Shown here: positions 9,342 through 17,422 of the stretch, one piece after another | Position numbering within the stretch: position 1 is the stretch's first letter | How the letters are laid out: each line of letters starts with the position of its first letter | Assembly: GCF_004000435.1 (NCBI RefSeq) | Contig: NZ_RBVZ01000016.1 | Location: 1 to 33,056, forward strand | Direction of reading: 5' to 3' | DNA: 33,056 bases | From: Alexandriicola marinus | Lineage (GTDB): Bacteria > Pseudomonadota > Alphaproteobacteria > Rhodobacterales > Rhodobacteraceae | Notes under the pieces: generated by a model | Told to the model about the DNA's origin: nothing | Seen by the model: the letters and a program-made list of their open reading frames with translations, nothing else | The model's database searches: none | Position numbers and translations under genes: made by a program

Positions 9342-9725
9342 TCACCGAAAGGAGGATCGCTGATGCTTCCAGTCCGTAGGAAAAGGAGCCAACAACCGCC
9401 CTAAGCCCACGTCTAGTCCGTGCTTCCCGTCGAGGATCGACTCGATGATGTCCGGCGCGAGCAAAGTCAGGCGGAGGACACGGGTCATGTATGAGGTCGC
9501 GATCCCCTCATGCTCGGCTAGTTCGGCAACGGTTGCATACTCGCCCGACTCCAGCATCCGCTTCCACCGGAACGCACGCGCGAGCGCCTTGATTAGCGTG
9601 TTGTCGATCCGGTGCAGTCGCTTGTCACCTTCTGGCAGCTGCATCTCTTTTCGCCCGCCGCGTTTCACAACGCGGTACGGGACATGGAGCGTCACCGTCT
9701 CGGGGATCGTGATACCGCGAGTCAT
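9342..9725 (-). CDS. HTH-like partner protein of the serine recombinase
   Basis: A 127-residue protein of a type often seen directly after recombinases of this kind in Rhodobacterales, from memory rather than a search. The central part (about 63-100) reads as a helix-turn-helix: VAELAEHEGIATSYMTRVLR followed by LLAPDIIESILDGK, similar to ParB/KorB-type or resolvase HTH segments. It might bind DNA to assist or regulate recombination; this is inference. The start overlaps the recombinase stop by four bases (ATGA), so the two are coupled. It is the last gene of the integration cassette. Confidence 0.75.
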   Translation of the reverse strand: MTRGITIPETVTLHVPYRVVKRGGRKEMQLPEGDKRLHRIDNTLIKALARAFRWKRMLESGEYATVAELAEHEGIATSYMTRVLRLTLLAPDIIESILDGKHGLDVGLGRLLAPFPTDWKHQRSSFR

Positions 9726-11032
9726 GCCGCGTCTCCGACGCCGCCGGCCAGCATCTCACGGGCCAGACCGCTGAGGCCGTCGACGCGCAGGCCGACATCA
9801 AGCCCGTCCGCGCCGATGTCGACGCGCTCGATCAGCAGCGCCGTGATGCGCGCCTGCTCAGCGGGGAAGAGTTCGTCCCACAGCGGATCGAGTTGCTGCA
9901 GGGCCGCGCGGGCGTCTGCCTCAGTGATATCGCCGTCATGCGCTCGGGCCGCCTTCCACGTGCCCGCTACGATCTCGGGCTGGCGGAACACAGCGCGCAG
10001 CCGGTCGATGACAGCGGCTTCTATCTCACCCGCTGGCACACGACCGACGGGACACGATCCGGCACCATGCTTCAGCACCGTCTGGCTGACATAGTAGCGG
10101 TAGAGCTTGTCGCCCTTGCGTGTGTGGGTTGGCGAGAACGCCGCACCATCAGGGCCGTAGAGCAGCCCTTTCAGCAGCGCGGGCGTATCGGCGCGGGTGC
10201 GGGCGGCGCGCTTGCGGGGGCTTTCGGTCAGGATTGCGCGGACCTTGTCCCAGACATCTCTTTCGATGATGGCGTCATGCTCGCCGGGGTAGCTCTCGCC
10301 CTTGTGGACTGCCTCGCCGATATAGGCGCGGTTGTTCAGCAGGCGATACAGGTATTTCTTGTCGATCCGGTTGCCGCGCGGTGTTTGGATCCCGCGTTTA
10401 GCTACCTCGCGCGCCAGTTCCGTCCCCGAGCCGATCTCGAGAAAGCGGGCGAAGATCCAGCGCACATGCTTCGCGCGCTCCTCATCGATGATCAGTTTGC
10501 GATTTTCAACTCGGTAGCCGAAAGGTGGGACGCCACCCATCCACATGCCCTTCTTGCGGCTGGCGGCAACCTTGTCGCGGATGCGCTCGGCCGTGACCTC
10601 ACGCTCGAACTGGGCGAAGCTGAGCAGGATATTCAGCGTCAGCCTGCCCATGGAGGTGGTGGTATTGAACGACTGCGTCACTGAGACGAAGGTCACGCCG
10701 TTCCGATCGAACACCTCGACCAGCTTGGCGAAATCGGCCAGCGAACGGCTGAGACGGTCGATCTTGTAGACAACGACCACGTCGACCAGCCCGTCCTCAA
10801 TATCTGCCATCAGCTGCTGCAGGCCCGGGCGGTCGAGTGTCCCGCCGGAAATGCCGCCGTCATCATACTGATCCCGGACCAACACCCATCCCTCCGAACG
10901 CTGGCTGGCGATGTACGCCTCGCAGGCCTCCCTTTGGGCATGGAGCGAGTTGAACTCCTGCTCCAGCCCTTCCTCGGAGGATTTGCGCGTGTAGATCGCG
11001 CAGCGCAGTTTTCGAACAATCGGTTTGGTCAT
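9722..11032 (-). CDS. Large serine recombinase (putative prophage integrase)
   Basis: A 436-residue serine recombinase that would cut and rejoin DNA at attachment sites. The N-terminal catalytic domain has YTRKSSEE with the likely nucleophile Ser18, and the resolvase-family segments YDDGGISG and VYKIDRLSRSL. A Recombinase domain follows (PPFGYRVENRKL and the region after it), then a C-terminal region with YRYYVSQTVL whose zinc-ribbon cysteines are mostly absent, as I recall for this subfamily. I chose the ATG at 11032 because GGAGG lies 6 bases before it and it overlaps the preceding DUF2924 gene by ATGA; upstream codons do not match the family. It points away from the phage genes, as integrases at prophage ends often do. 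Confidence 0.93.
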   Translation of the reverse strand: MTKPIVRKLRCAIYTRKSSEEGLEQEFNSLHAQREACEAYIASQRSEGWVLVRDQYDDGGISGGTLDRPGLQQLMADIEDGLVDVVVVYKIDRLSRSLADFAKLVEVFDRNGVTFVSVTQSFNTTTSMGRLTLNILLSFAQFEREVTAERIRDKVAASRKKGMWMGGVPPFGYRVENRKLIIDEERAKHVRWIFARFLEIGSGTELAREVAKRGIQTPRGNRIDKKYLYRLLNNRAYIGEAVHKGESYPGEHDAIIERDVWDKVRAILTESPRKRAARTRADTPALLKGLLYGPDGAAFSPTHTRKGDKLYRYYVSQTVLKHGAGSCPVGRVPAGEIEAAVIDRLRAVFRQPEIVAGTWKAARAHDGDITEADARAALQQLDPLWDELFPAEQARITALLIERVDIGADGLDVGLRVDGLSGLAREMLAGGVGDAA

Positions 11033-11481
11033 GCGCCCCTCCGATGGTTTTTCAGGCCGAAGAACACCCAGCCGTTCCAACGTGTGCCGGTGATGGCGCG
11101 GGCAATGGCAGAGAGTGATTTGTAGGGGCGGCCCTGCCATTCAAAACCGCCGGTGGTGACGGTGACGACGTGCTCCACGCCCTGCCATTCGCGGATCAAG
11201 CGGGTGCCGACGATGGGCATCATGTCAGCGCGGACGCGGCTCTTTTTCCTGTCACCTCCGTCTAACTGTTCTCCAAGGGCTTCCAGACGTTTCACCGTTT
11301 CCGGTTTCAGGCCGCCATAGGCCAATTCTTGGATGCGGTATGCGAGGCGGCTCTCCAGATAACGACGATTGAACCGGGGCGGCTCGCTGTCGAACAGCTC
11401 ACGCCATTGCTTCTTCAAGTCTGGCGTCGTTGTCGTCTTGAGCGCGGCCAGGCGGGCGGGAATGGGATCTTGTTTAGTCAT
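11029..11481 (-). CDS. DUF2924 family protein
   Basis: This 150-residue protein matches the pattern of DUF2924: a segment on reordering helices with LKKQWRELFDSEPPRFNRRYLESRLAYRIQEL-like order (here about residues 22-55, quoted in part), then GTRLIREWQGVEHVVTV and FEWQGRPYKSLSAIARAITG near the end. The end resembles a small DNA-binding module found beside phage recombinases. Function is not established; a recombination directionality factor is a reasonable guess. GGAG 6 bases before the ATG at 11481 fixes the start. It overlaps both neighbours by four bases. Confidence 0.88.
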   Translation of the reverse strand: MTKQDPIPARLAALKTTTTPDLKKQWRELFDSEPPRFNRRYLESRLAYRIQELAYGGLKPETVKRLEALGEQLDGGDRKKSRVRADMMPIVGTRLIREWQGVEHVVTVTTGGFEWQGRPYKSLSAIARAITGTRWNGWVFFGLKNHRRGA

Positions 11482-11681
11482 GCGGTTCTCCGGTGAGTTG
11501 GAGTTGCATGACGCCATTCGTTGGCCGGATAGTGTAGGCTACTTTCTCCAATTTCGTCAGATACTTCCGCTCGATCACGCATCTGCAGCCGCACGAGCCC
11601 AAGAGCCAACAGGCCGCATAGCTCGGCGCGGCGTTCTGCGGGCGTCATCTGACAGGGTGGGAGTGGATTGGGTCGTTTCAT
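11478..11681 (-). CDS. Small conserved-looking protein at head of recombinase cassette
   Basis: A 67-residue protein begins at an ATG with GAGG 6 bases upstream and overlaps the DUF2924 gene by ATGA. The visible core PPCQMTPAERRAELCGLLAL is followed by a charged tail. The same small partner accompanies DUF2924-recombinase pairs in related elements, from memory. No domain can be named. It is the first gene of the four-gene cassette, so the cassette promoter should be in the 137 bases to its right. Confidence 0.7.
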   Translation of the reverse strand: MKRPNPLPPCQMTPAERRAELCGLLALGLVRLQMRDRAEVSDEIGESSLHYPANEWRHATPTHRRTA

Positions 11682-11818
11682 ACGGGCCTCAAGCGGTTGT
11701 CTCCCTGGGCCTCTACTCATCGGCCTCGGGAACCGTCCCAAATGCTCGCCCGGCGGTTGCGGTCGCATAGGCGAGAACATAGTATGAACACTCATTTCAT
11801 GGAAAAGGGGGATTCGCG
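11682..11818. promoter_or_regulatory. Divergent intergenic region between recombinase cassette and cargo genes
   Basis: This 137-base gap separates the leftward integration cassette from the rightward cargo genes, so promoters for both should lie here. An AAAAGGGG ribosome binding site sits just before 11819. No convincing -35/-10 pair or operator symmetry was found by eye. Confidence 0.45.
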
Positions 11819-13060
11819 ATGGCCGGCAATTTGAAAAAGTTCGTGAATCCTCGGTTCATCAAGACAATTGATCTGAGCCTGATGAAAGCATTGCTGGCCC
11901 GTCACGAAGGCAAATTCACCGATTTCTCCATCGATGTGCTCGATCAGGAAGAAGATGCGGCACGGGGCGCGCTACACGATCTCCTGACGGGGGCTGAGGA
12001 CAGTTATCCAGAAGGTTTGCGGGCCGATCTCCACCGTATCGCCGAACTGGGCGACAAACGTGGCCTTGAAATTATCCAGACCCAGGCTGACCGTCAGGGC
12101 ATCGATTTGTTTCCGGACATGAAAACCGGCGATGAGGATGCGCCTAACAAGGCACATGAGCCGAAACACATCGCCGTCCGGGTATTTCTGGAACATCCCG
12201 ACCTGTTCGACGCCGCCGCCGATCACATGGCGATGCTCGCCGCTGATCGTCTGCACGAATACGCTGGGCTGGAACGTGGAGTCACGATCGACCTGACGCC
12301 TGAGAAGGTCGAGGCGTTCAGGACGGCTGTCGCAGACCTGTTCCGCGATGCGTTCCTTGGAGATTACTGCCGAGTCGGTGATTACGCCGATGGCGACGAG
12401 ATCAACCTCGTGGTCAGTCACGGCTCCATGGTCTCGACCATGCCGGTCGTCGAAGGCCTGCAGGAGCGGGTCATCAGTGTTCGGCAGATTGCCCATGCTG
12501 TGCTGCGATATTCCGAGAACACTGGGATGCTTCGGCTCGCGCGGATCAGAAAAGCCCACCAACCAGAGATCGCCGAACTCTTCGCTGCGATCATCCTGGG
12601 GCGGCCCGGCTTTTTCGATGGTGACGATGCACAAGACCTTTACACGCTACGACCGATTGAACTCGCGGGCCCCGATTTCACCTTTGATCATGCCTACGAT
12701 CCCATGATTGACCGCGTCCTGATCATCGAGGCGGCGGCGGACCTGATGGTGCCTGGCAAGAAGGGCTATCCACGGGTGGCGCGCACGCTCCGGTCGCGCG
12801 ATCTTAGCGGGGAAGCGCTTCGGCACTTTGGTGGCACGCCGGTGTCGTTTGCCGGATCATGGCGTCTTGGCGAACTTGTTTTTCGGATCTTGTTCAAGGG
12901 CGATGGTAAGCGACAACCACAGGTAACTGTCAAACTGCGCCCGCCCGGCGTCGTGCAGTTCCGGCGCACTCAGCACGAGGCGCGGGTGATGACCTTGATC
13001 GAACGAAACGGGCTGACGAATGACCGAGACGATTTTGCAGTTATTGACGCAGCTGAGTGA
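11819..13060 (+). CDS. Protein of unknown function, first gene of a two-gene cargo module
   Basis: I do not recognise this 413-residue family. It is soluble-looking, with no signal peptide or membrane segment. The first 70 residues are helical and charged. A middle region (about 200-270) contains EINLVVSHGSMVSTMPVVEG and a helical stretch including ISVRQIAHAVLRYS. The C-terminal part is rich in beta-type residues (LGELVFRILFKG). No Walker, nuclease or methyltransferase motif is evident. It overlaps the next gene by 41 bases in another frame, so the two probably work together. Setting between a prophage recombinase and a DUF262-HNH nuclease suggests a defence or toxin-like role, which is inference from context only. 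Confidence 0.8.
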   Translation: MAGNLKKFVNPRFIKTIDLSLMKALLARHEGKFTDFSIDVLDQEEDAARGALHDLLTGAEDSYPEGLRADLHRIAELGDKRGLEIIQTQADRQGIDLFPDMKTGDEDAPNKAHEPKHIAVRVFLEHPDLFDAAADHMAMLAADRLHEYAGLERGVTIDLTPEKVEAFRTAVADLFRDAFLGDYCRVGDYADGDEINLVVSHGSMVSTMPVVEGLQERVISVRQIAHAVLRYSENTGMLRLARIRKAHQPEIAELFAAIILGRPGFFDGDDAQDLYTLRPIELAGPDFTFDHAYDPMIDRVLIIEAAADLMVPGKKGYPRVARTLRSRDLSGEALRHFGGTPVSFAGSWRLGELVFRILFKGDGKRQPQVTVKLRPPGVVQFRRTQHEARVMTLIERNGLTNDRDDFAVIDAAE

Positions 13061-13958
13061 GGCAGGCGACGACGCCGTTCTTTCGGGGGCTATCGCTCAA
13101 TCGCATTACGGATCTGAGTTTGACAGACTTTTGCGCAAGCGCGTCTTGGTTGAAGTAGCACCAATAAGCGAGTGGGATGTCTGCGATCGCTGTGAATGCG
13201 AAATGATCTCGCGGCCAATTCAACAGAATGGCGATCGATACCAAGCCGATTGCCCGCTCGATCCTCGAGAAGACGTGGTTCTGAGTGCCGAGGACATCCG
13301 GTCTTTTCGAATCAATCTCCACGGTCTTGCCGGAGAGATTTCCACCAAGGCTGCGTTGCGAGGTCACGCTGAAGCTGTCGCGGGAGGTCTCTGGAAATTG
13401 GGTGAAACAGAGGCTGGGAGACTTGTTTTCCTGATCTTTCAGACGTCAGTTCTGAAGCTGGAAGGGCTTTTGCCGATTATGCGAAGGTTGTCTGGTTCAG
13501 GCTCGGTGACCCTTGTTGCGCCACGACCAAAGGCAGAGAGTGCGGCCTATCTGATCGACGCAGGGGTCCACGTTATTGGATTTGAAACCGTCTTTGCCGC
13601 GCATTGCGCCAGCCGAGACAACGCGGTTCTCGATCCCCCATCGGAAGAAGCGGAGTTGGTCGTTCACGTGCAATCGGGCGCAGTCGAATGGCGCAATTGC
13701 CTCATTTCCTTTCCTCACCAGCTTTTTCCGTCACTTCGACGGCTGGTGGACAAAGCGCTTTCAAGGGATACGCTTGCCTCGAAGGCGTATCTTGAGGACA
13801 CAACCGGTCGGGCTGCATCAGATCTTGTGCGGGAGATGCGCGACAAGATCGTGGCCTCTGGTTTCTCGCAGGCGGATGCCAAGGATCTGATCAAGACGGT
13901 ACATGGCAGAGGCTATCGACTGCAGATCGACCCGTTGCGGATCAGGATTATCGAGTAG
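13020..13958 (+). CDS. Unknown protein with Cys cluster and C-terminal winged helix
   Basis: This 312-residue protein has no family I can name. Near the N-terminus Cys55, Cys58, Cys60 and Cys78 form a possible zinc site (WDVCDRCECEMI and later DCPLDP). The last 45 residues look like an OmpR-type winged helix: LVREMRDKI, then LIKTVHGRGYRLQID, the pattern of Trans_reg_C domains, yet no receiver domain is present. The middle part (about 135-205) is hydrophobic alpha/beta, for example RLVFLIFQTSVLKLEGLLPI. It may be a DNA-binding sensor or regulator paired with the upstream 413-residue protein. Its start lies inside the upstream gene (41-base overlap), indicating coupling. Confidence 0.8.
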   Translation: MTETILQLLTQLSEAGDDAVLSGAIAQSHYGSEFDRLLRKRVLVEVAPISEWDVCDRCECEMISRPIQQNGDRYQADCPLDPREDVVLSAEDIRSFRINLHGLAGEISTKAALRGHAEAVAGGLWKLGETEAGRLVFLIFQTSVLKLEGLLPIMRRLSGSGSVTLVAPRPKAESAAYLIDAGVHVIGFETVFAAHCASRDNAVLDPPSEEAELVVHVQSGAVEWRNCLISFPHQLFPSLRRLVDKALSRDTLASKAYLEDTTGRAASDLVREMRDKIVASGFSQADAKDLIKTVHGRGYRLQIDPLRIRIIE

Positions 13959-14107
13959 CCGTCGGCTGCCGGGCATCACGGCCGCGAATAGACTGCGCCG
14001 GATCTGCAAACCATCGCCGCGTCCCACCATCGCTGAAAAAGCGGCTGTCATTCTCTTTGTGGACTGTAGTAGCGTTCAGAAGCAGTAGTTTAACGTAGGA
14101 ATTTCAT

Positions 14108-15763
14108 ATGGAAGCCCGCACGAAGACGGTCGAAGACTGGTTCGCAATGATCCGCGAGGGGCTTTTGACGCTGCCCAGGTTCCAGCGTTTTGAGGCGTGG
14201 CGACCAAACCAGATCGAAGGTGTTCTGGAGAACATCCTCCGCGTACCTTCACTGCCGATCGGCGCGCTTCTGCTCTTGGAGGTTGGTGACAAGGAGCTCT
14301 TTCATTCGCGACCGCTTTCCGGGGCCCCAAATCCAAAGGGCATGCCGCAAATGAACCTGCTTGATGGGCAGCAGCGCATGACCGCTTTGTGGCGATCATT
14401 AATTGATGACTATGACGAGTTCACTGTTTTCGTATCATTGGAAAACGAAGAGCGCCCTGAAATCGAAATCGTGAAGCGATACATTTCCAAGTCAGGCAAA
14501 CGCATGCCGCTTTGGGCTGACATTCCGGCCGAGTGTCTGGAGCGCAGTTATTTCCCTGTTTCGATACTTTGTCCTGGTTCCAAAGGCGAGCATGCGATGG
14601 ACGAATGGACCGAGGCAGCGGAGACGGACAAGGCGACTGACAAAGCCATCATGCGTTTGCGCCAAAGGCTTGCCTCCTATCCCATTCCGTTCTTGTCGCT
14701 GCCTGTGACCACGGAACAGGAAACGGCGCTCGACGTCTTCATCAAGATGAACACGTCGGCATCGCCGCTGAAGGATTTCGACATCGTTGTTGCACAGCTC
14801 GAGGGTGCTGTCGGCGACTCGCTGCACGACATGATTGCCGAACTCAACGAAAAGGTTCCCGCCGCTGCCGACTATGGAAAGGTAGAAGACGCGGCCTTGG
14901 CGATTGGGGCGTTGCTGAACGGCAAGCCACCATTAAAGCGTACTTATCTTGACCCAGCATTCGGCAGCGAGCTGGCCAATGTTTGGGATCAGGTTGTGGT
15001 TGGATTGAAGCGTGGCGTGTCGTTCTTGCGGGACGAAGCGATTTTCAATGAGCGTTTGCTGCCAACCGAGGTGATTGTCTACCTGACTGGTGCCCTATGG
15101 GCGCATGTTCCTGTTGACGGTGCGGATCAGGAGGGGCGTGCGCGAACGTTGATCAGGAAAGCAATCTGGCGCGCCAGCTTCACGGATCGCTATCTCAAGA
15201 CTGCAACCACACGTGCCTTTGCCGACTACAAGGCGATCCAGGACATGATCGTAAATCCGGATTCAAGGGCCGCGCCGGATCTGTTTGATGAGGCCCAAAA
15301 TCCGTTGCCTCCGGCCGCTGAGCTCATTCGCGGCGGCTGGCCGAGCCGCAAGGACCGGCTTGGGCGGGCAATCATTGCGGTCTCACTCTATGGCGGCGGC
15401 TATGATTTCGCAGATGGGGCGAAAGCAACCGCAGACAACGTGCGCTTTCGCGAGTACCACCACGTCTATCCGCGTAGCCTCGTGCAGGATCAGTTCCCGG
15501 ATCATGAGGTGAACTCCGCTCTGAATTGTGCGCTGATCTCTTGGAAGACCAATCGAAAGATCGCGGCCAAAAACCCCAAGCAGTATCTTGAGGAGCGCGG
15601 GCAGGATGCCAATGCCACTGAAGAACAGGTTCGGCACAGGCTCGAAAGCCATCGCGTGCCTTACGACGATCTGGTTAACGGCGATTTTCAGAAGTTCATC
15701 GAAACGCGCGCCGATCTGATCCACACGTCGATGCAGAAACTCTGCGAAGGCTCCGTCCCTTGA
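14108..15763 (+). CDS. DUF262 plus HNH protein (GmrSD-like nuclease)
   Basis: A 551-residue protein joins an N-terminal DUF262 (ParB/Srx-like) domain to a C-terminal HNH region. LPRFQR at 22-27 and DGQQRMTALW at 86-95 are the DUF262 signature, where nucleotide may be bound or hydrolysed. Near residue 449 EYHHVYPRSL, followed by NSALNCALISWKTNRKI, is a His-Asn-type HNH site. GmrSD and related proteins (for example BrxU, SspE) restrict DNA with modified bases or phosphorothioates, so a type IV-like restriction role is likely but substrate is unknown. AGGA precedes the ATG by about 9 bases. It is 149 bases from the previous gene and may have its own promoter. Confidence 0.85.
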   Translation: MEARTKTVEDWFAMIREGLLTLPRFQRFEAWRPNQIEGVLENILRVPSLPIGALLLLEVGDKELFHSRPLSGAPNPKGMPQMNLLDGQQRMTALWRSLIDDYDEFTVFVSLENEERPEIEIVKRYISKSGKRMPLWADIPAECLERSYFPVSILCPGSKGEHAMDEWTEAAETDKATDKAIMRLRQRLASYPIPFLSLPVTTEQETALDVFIKMNTSASPLKDFDIVVAQLEGAVGDSLHDMIAELNEKVPAAADYGKVEDAALAIGALLNGKPPLKRTYLDPAFGSELANVWDQVVVGLKRGVSFLRDEAIFNERLLPTEVIVYLTGALWAHVPVDGADQEGRARTLIRKAIWRASFTDRYLKTATTRAFADYKAIQDMIVNPDSRAAPDLFDEAQNPLPPAAELIRGGWPSRKDRLGRAIIAVSLYGGGYDFADGAKATADNVRFREYHHVYPRSLVQDQFPDHEVNSALNCALISWKTNRKIAAKNPKQYLEERGQDANATEEQVRHRLESHRVPYDDLVNGDFQKFIETRADLIHTSMQKLCEGSVP

Positions 15764-15916
15764 ACTGATCGTGCGACGGTCCGGCTGAGAGGCTCGTAGG
15801 TTGTCGCGCAAGCGGCTCCCAGAAACCCACAGAACTTTCCCAGATCGTTCCCACCAAAGCATCAGCTGCATCCGGCAGTTTCGGCTCATCAGAAACGATG
15901 ACCGAGGCGCACAGCG

Positions 15917-16513
15917 ATGCAGATCGAACTCTCCCCCGACGACATTGAAACCATCATCTCCGAGGCCGACACCGCGGCCCGGCGGCTGCGGCGGCGGCTG
16001 GGTCTGCCCGTCTGCGATCGCGAGGATCTGGGTCAGGATCTGCTGATCGATCTTCTGCGCCGCTTGCCAGCTTTTGATCCGACACGCGGCAGCCTCGGCG
16101 CATTTGCAGGTCTGGTCCTGCGCAATCAGTCCTCACGGATCGCGATCCGGATCATGCGTGAACGCAGGGCGCAGGGTGGCGGGTTGCTGTCGCTCGATGC
16201 GCCCTCGGGTTCTGAGGACCAGCGCCAGCTCGCCGAGACAATCGGTGAGGACGATGGGCTGTCCGCTTGGCACGGTCAGGCGACCAACGCGTGTGTATTC
16301 ACTGAGCAGCATCAGGCCGTGCAAACCGCGGTTTCACGGTTGCCGCCGGAGGACCGGCGTCTATGCGCAGCGCTGGCACATCGCCCGATTTCGGCGCTGG
16401 TCTCCGAAGGTTTCGGCAGCCGGTCCACGCTTTACCGCCGCCTTGCCGATCTCCGCCACGTCCTCACCGCTCATGGCATCGGCCTCTCCTGGGACGATGT
16501 GGCTGCGGCCTGA
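15917..16513 (+). CDS. Sigma-70-like phage protein
   Basis: The 198-residue product resembles a small RNA polymerase sigma factor. A region-2-like segment, DREDLGQDLLIDLLRRLPAF followed by DPTRGSLGAFAGLVLRNQ (about 34-72), corresponds to the core-binding helix. A C-terminal HTH (about 145-185: RLPPEDRRLCAAL, then SALVSEGFGSRSTLYRRLADL) resembles region 4. It could direct phage transcription or be a sigma-derived DNA-binding protein without polymerase activity. It is the first gene of the rightward early region, which fits a regulator. The 153 bases before it hold no gene. Confidence 0.7.
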   Translation: MQIELSPDDIETIISEADTAARRLRRRLGLPVCDREDLGQDLLIDLLRRLPAFDPTRGSLGAFAGLVLRNQSSRIAIRIMRERRAQGGGLLSLDAPSGSEDQRQLAETIGEDDGLSAWHGQATNACVFTEQHQAVQTAVSRLPPEDRRLCAALAHRPISALVSEGFGSRSTLYRRLADLRHVLTAHGIGLSWDDVAAA

Positions 16514-16535
16514 GTAGAGGCGAAAGGAGGAGATC

Positions 16536-16889
16536 ATGTTCATGGGAAACACACCCTTCATCACGGTTCGTGCCAGCCGACCGCTGTCGGAGATCGAATT
16601 CTGCGCCTGGGTGGCGCAGGCCGTTCCCGGAGACCGGCTGGAATACCATCGCGGCTTTCTGGTGCTCGACATCTTCCCTGTGTTTTCAGGGCTGTCGGAA
16701 GCGGCGCGGGCCGAGTTGAGCAGGCTTGGGTTGCGAGCCTTCTGGGCCGCCGAGCAGGGCCTCGTGCATCTCGTGCAGGAACGCCTGGGCCCGGATCAGT
16801 TCGCCTACATCGCCGTCGCCCGGCCCAAGCCCAAAGCCGCCGCTGCCTCCCTCTCCGAGCTGTTGCTCGCCGAACAGGAGGCCGCGTGA
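16536..16889 (+). CDS. Phage early-region protein of unknown function
   Basis: A 117-residue soluble protein I cannot assign. It starts after a strong AAGGAGG site about 7 bases upstream. The segment RPLSEIEFCAWVAQAVPGD and a C-terminal alanine-rich tail (KPKAAAASLSELL) are visible. Its stop overlaps the next start in a TGATG arrangement, placing it within the coupled early operon. Confidence 0.75.
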   Translation: MFMGNTPFITVRASRPLSEIEFCAWVAQAVPGDRLEYHRGFLVLDIFPVFSGLSEAARAELSRLGLRAFWAAEQGLVHLVQERLGPDQFAYIAVARPKPKAAAASLSELLLAEQEAA

Positions 16890-17422
16890 TGCCCGCCTTC
16901 CAATCCTTTTTCACCGATCACGGAGACCCTTTCATGCCATTCCCCGAGAACACCCCCACGCCTGACGATCTGCCATCCCTCAGCGCAGCCGACATTGCGG
17001 CGCTGCCGGTCGAGTTCCTCGCGATCCTGCAGCGTGAGATCGACGAGCGTCTGAAGCGCGACAAGGCGGCCAAGGCCCGCTTCGATGGTGGACTGGCAGT
17101 CCGCTACGCTACCCGCGCCGCCGAGGAGCGCCAGGCTGTTGGCAAAGATACCGGCACCGTCCGGTTCGACGACGGTGATTTCACCGTGGTCGCGGATCTG
17201 CCGAAGCGGGTGGACTGGGATCAGGACAAACTGTCCGACATGGTCGCGCGGATCCGAGATGCCGGGGACGATCCCGCCGAATATGTCGATCTCGCCTACA
17301 AGGTGCCGGAGCGCAAATACGCCGCCTGGCCCGAAGCCATCCGGCAGGGCTTCGAGCCCGCACGCACCGTCCGGCCCGGCACCCTGAAGGTCGAGATCCT
17401 CGCGCAGGGGGCTGACCAGTGA
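16889..17422 (+). CDS. Phage early-region protein of unknown function
   Basis: A 177-residue charged protein with no recognised domain. CAGGAGG lies about 8 bases before the ATG at 16889; a second possible start at 16934 (MPFPENTPTPDD) also has GGAG nearby. The middle (about 50-80) is a lysine/arginine-rich helix (LQREIDERLKRDKAAKAR) and the C-terminal half is acidic, with WDQDKLSDMVARIRDAGDD. It overlaps the following ATPase gene by four bases (GTGA) and probably belongs to the recombination/replication group. Confidence 0.75.
   Translation: MPAFQSFFTDHGDPFMPFPENTPTPDDLPSLSAADIAALPVEFLAILQREIDERLKRDKAAKARFDGGLAVRYATRAAEERQAVGKDTGTVRFDDGDFTVVADLPKRVDWDQDKLSDMVARIRDAGDDPAEYVDLAYKVPERKYAAWPEAIRQGFEPARTVRPGTLKVEILAQGADQ

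Noticed and set aside
9163-9345. 60-codon minus-strand frame starting GTG in a GTGA overlap with the HTH-like gene
   Set aside because: The overlap is suggestive, but there is no ribosome binding site, no recognised motif and composition is ordinary; left as non-coding spacer before hsdR.
9351-9400. Strong AAGGAGG followed by an ATG on the plus strand
   Set aside because: The frame after it stops after about a dozen codons and lies inside the oppositely oriented HTH-like gene.
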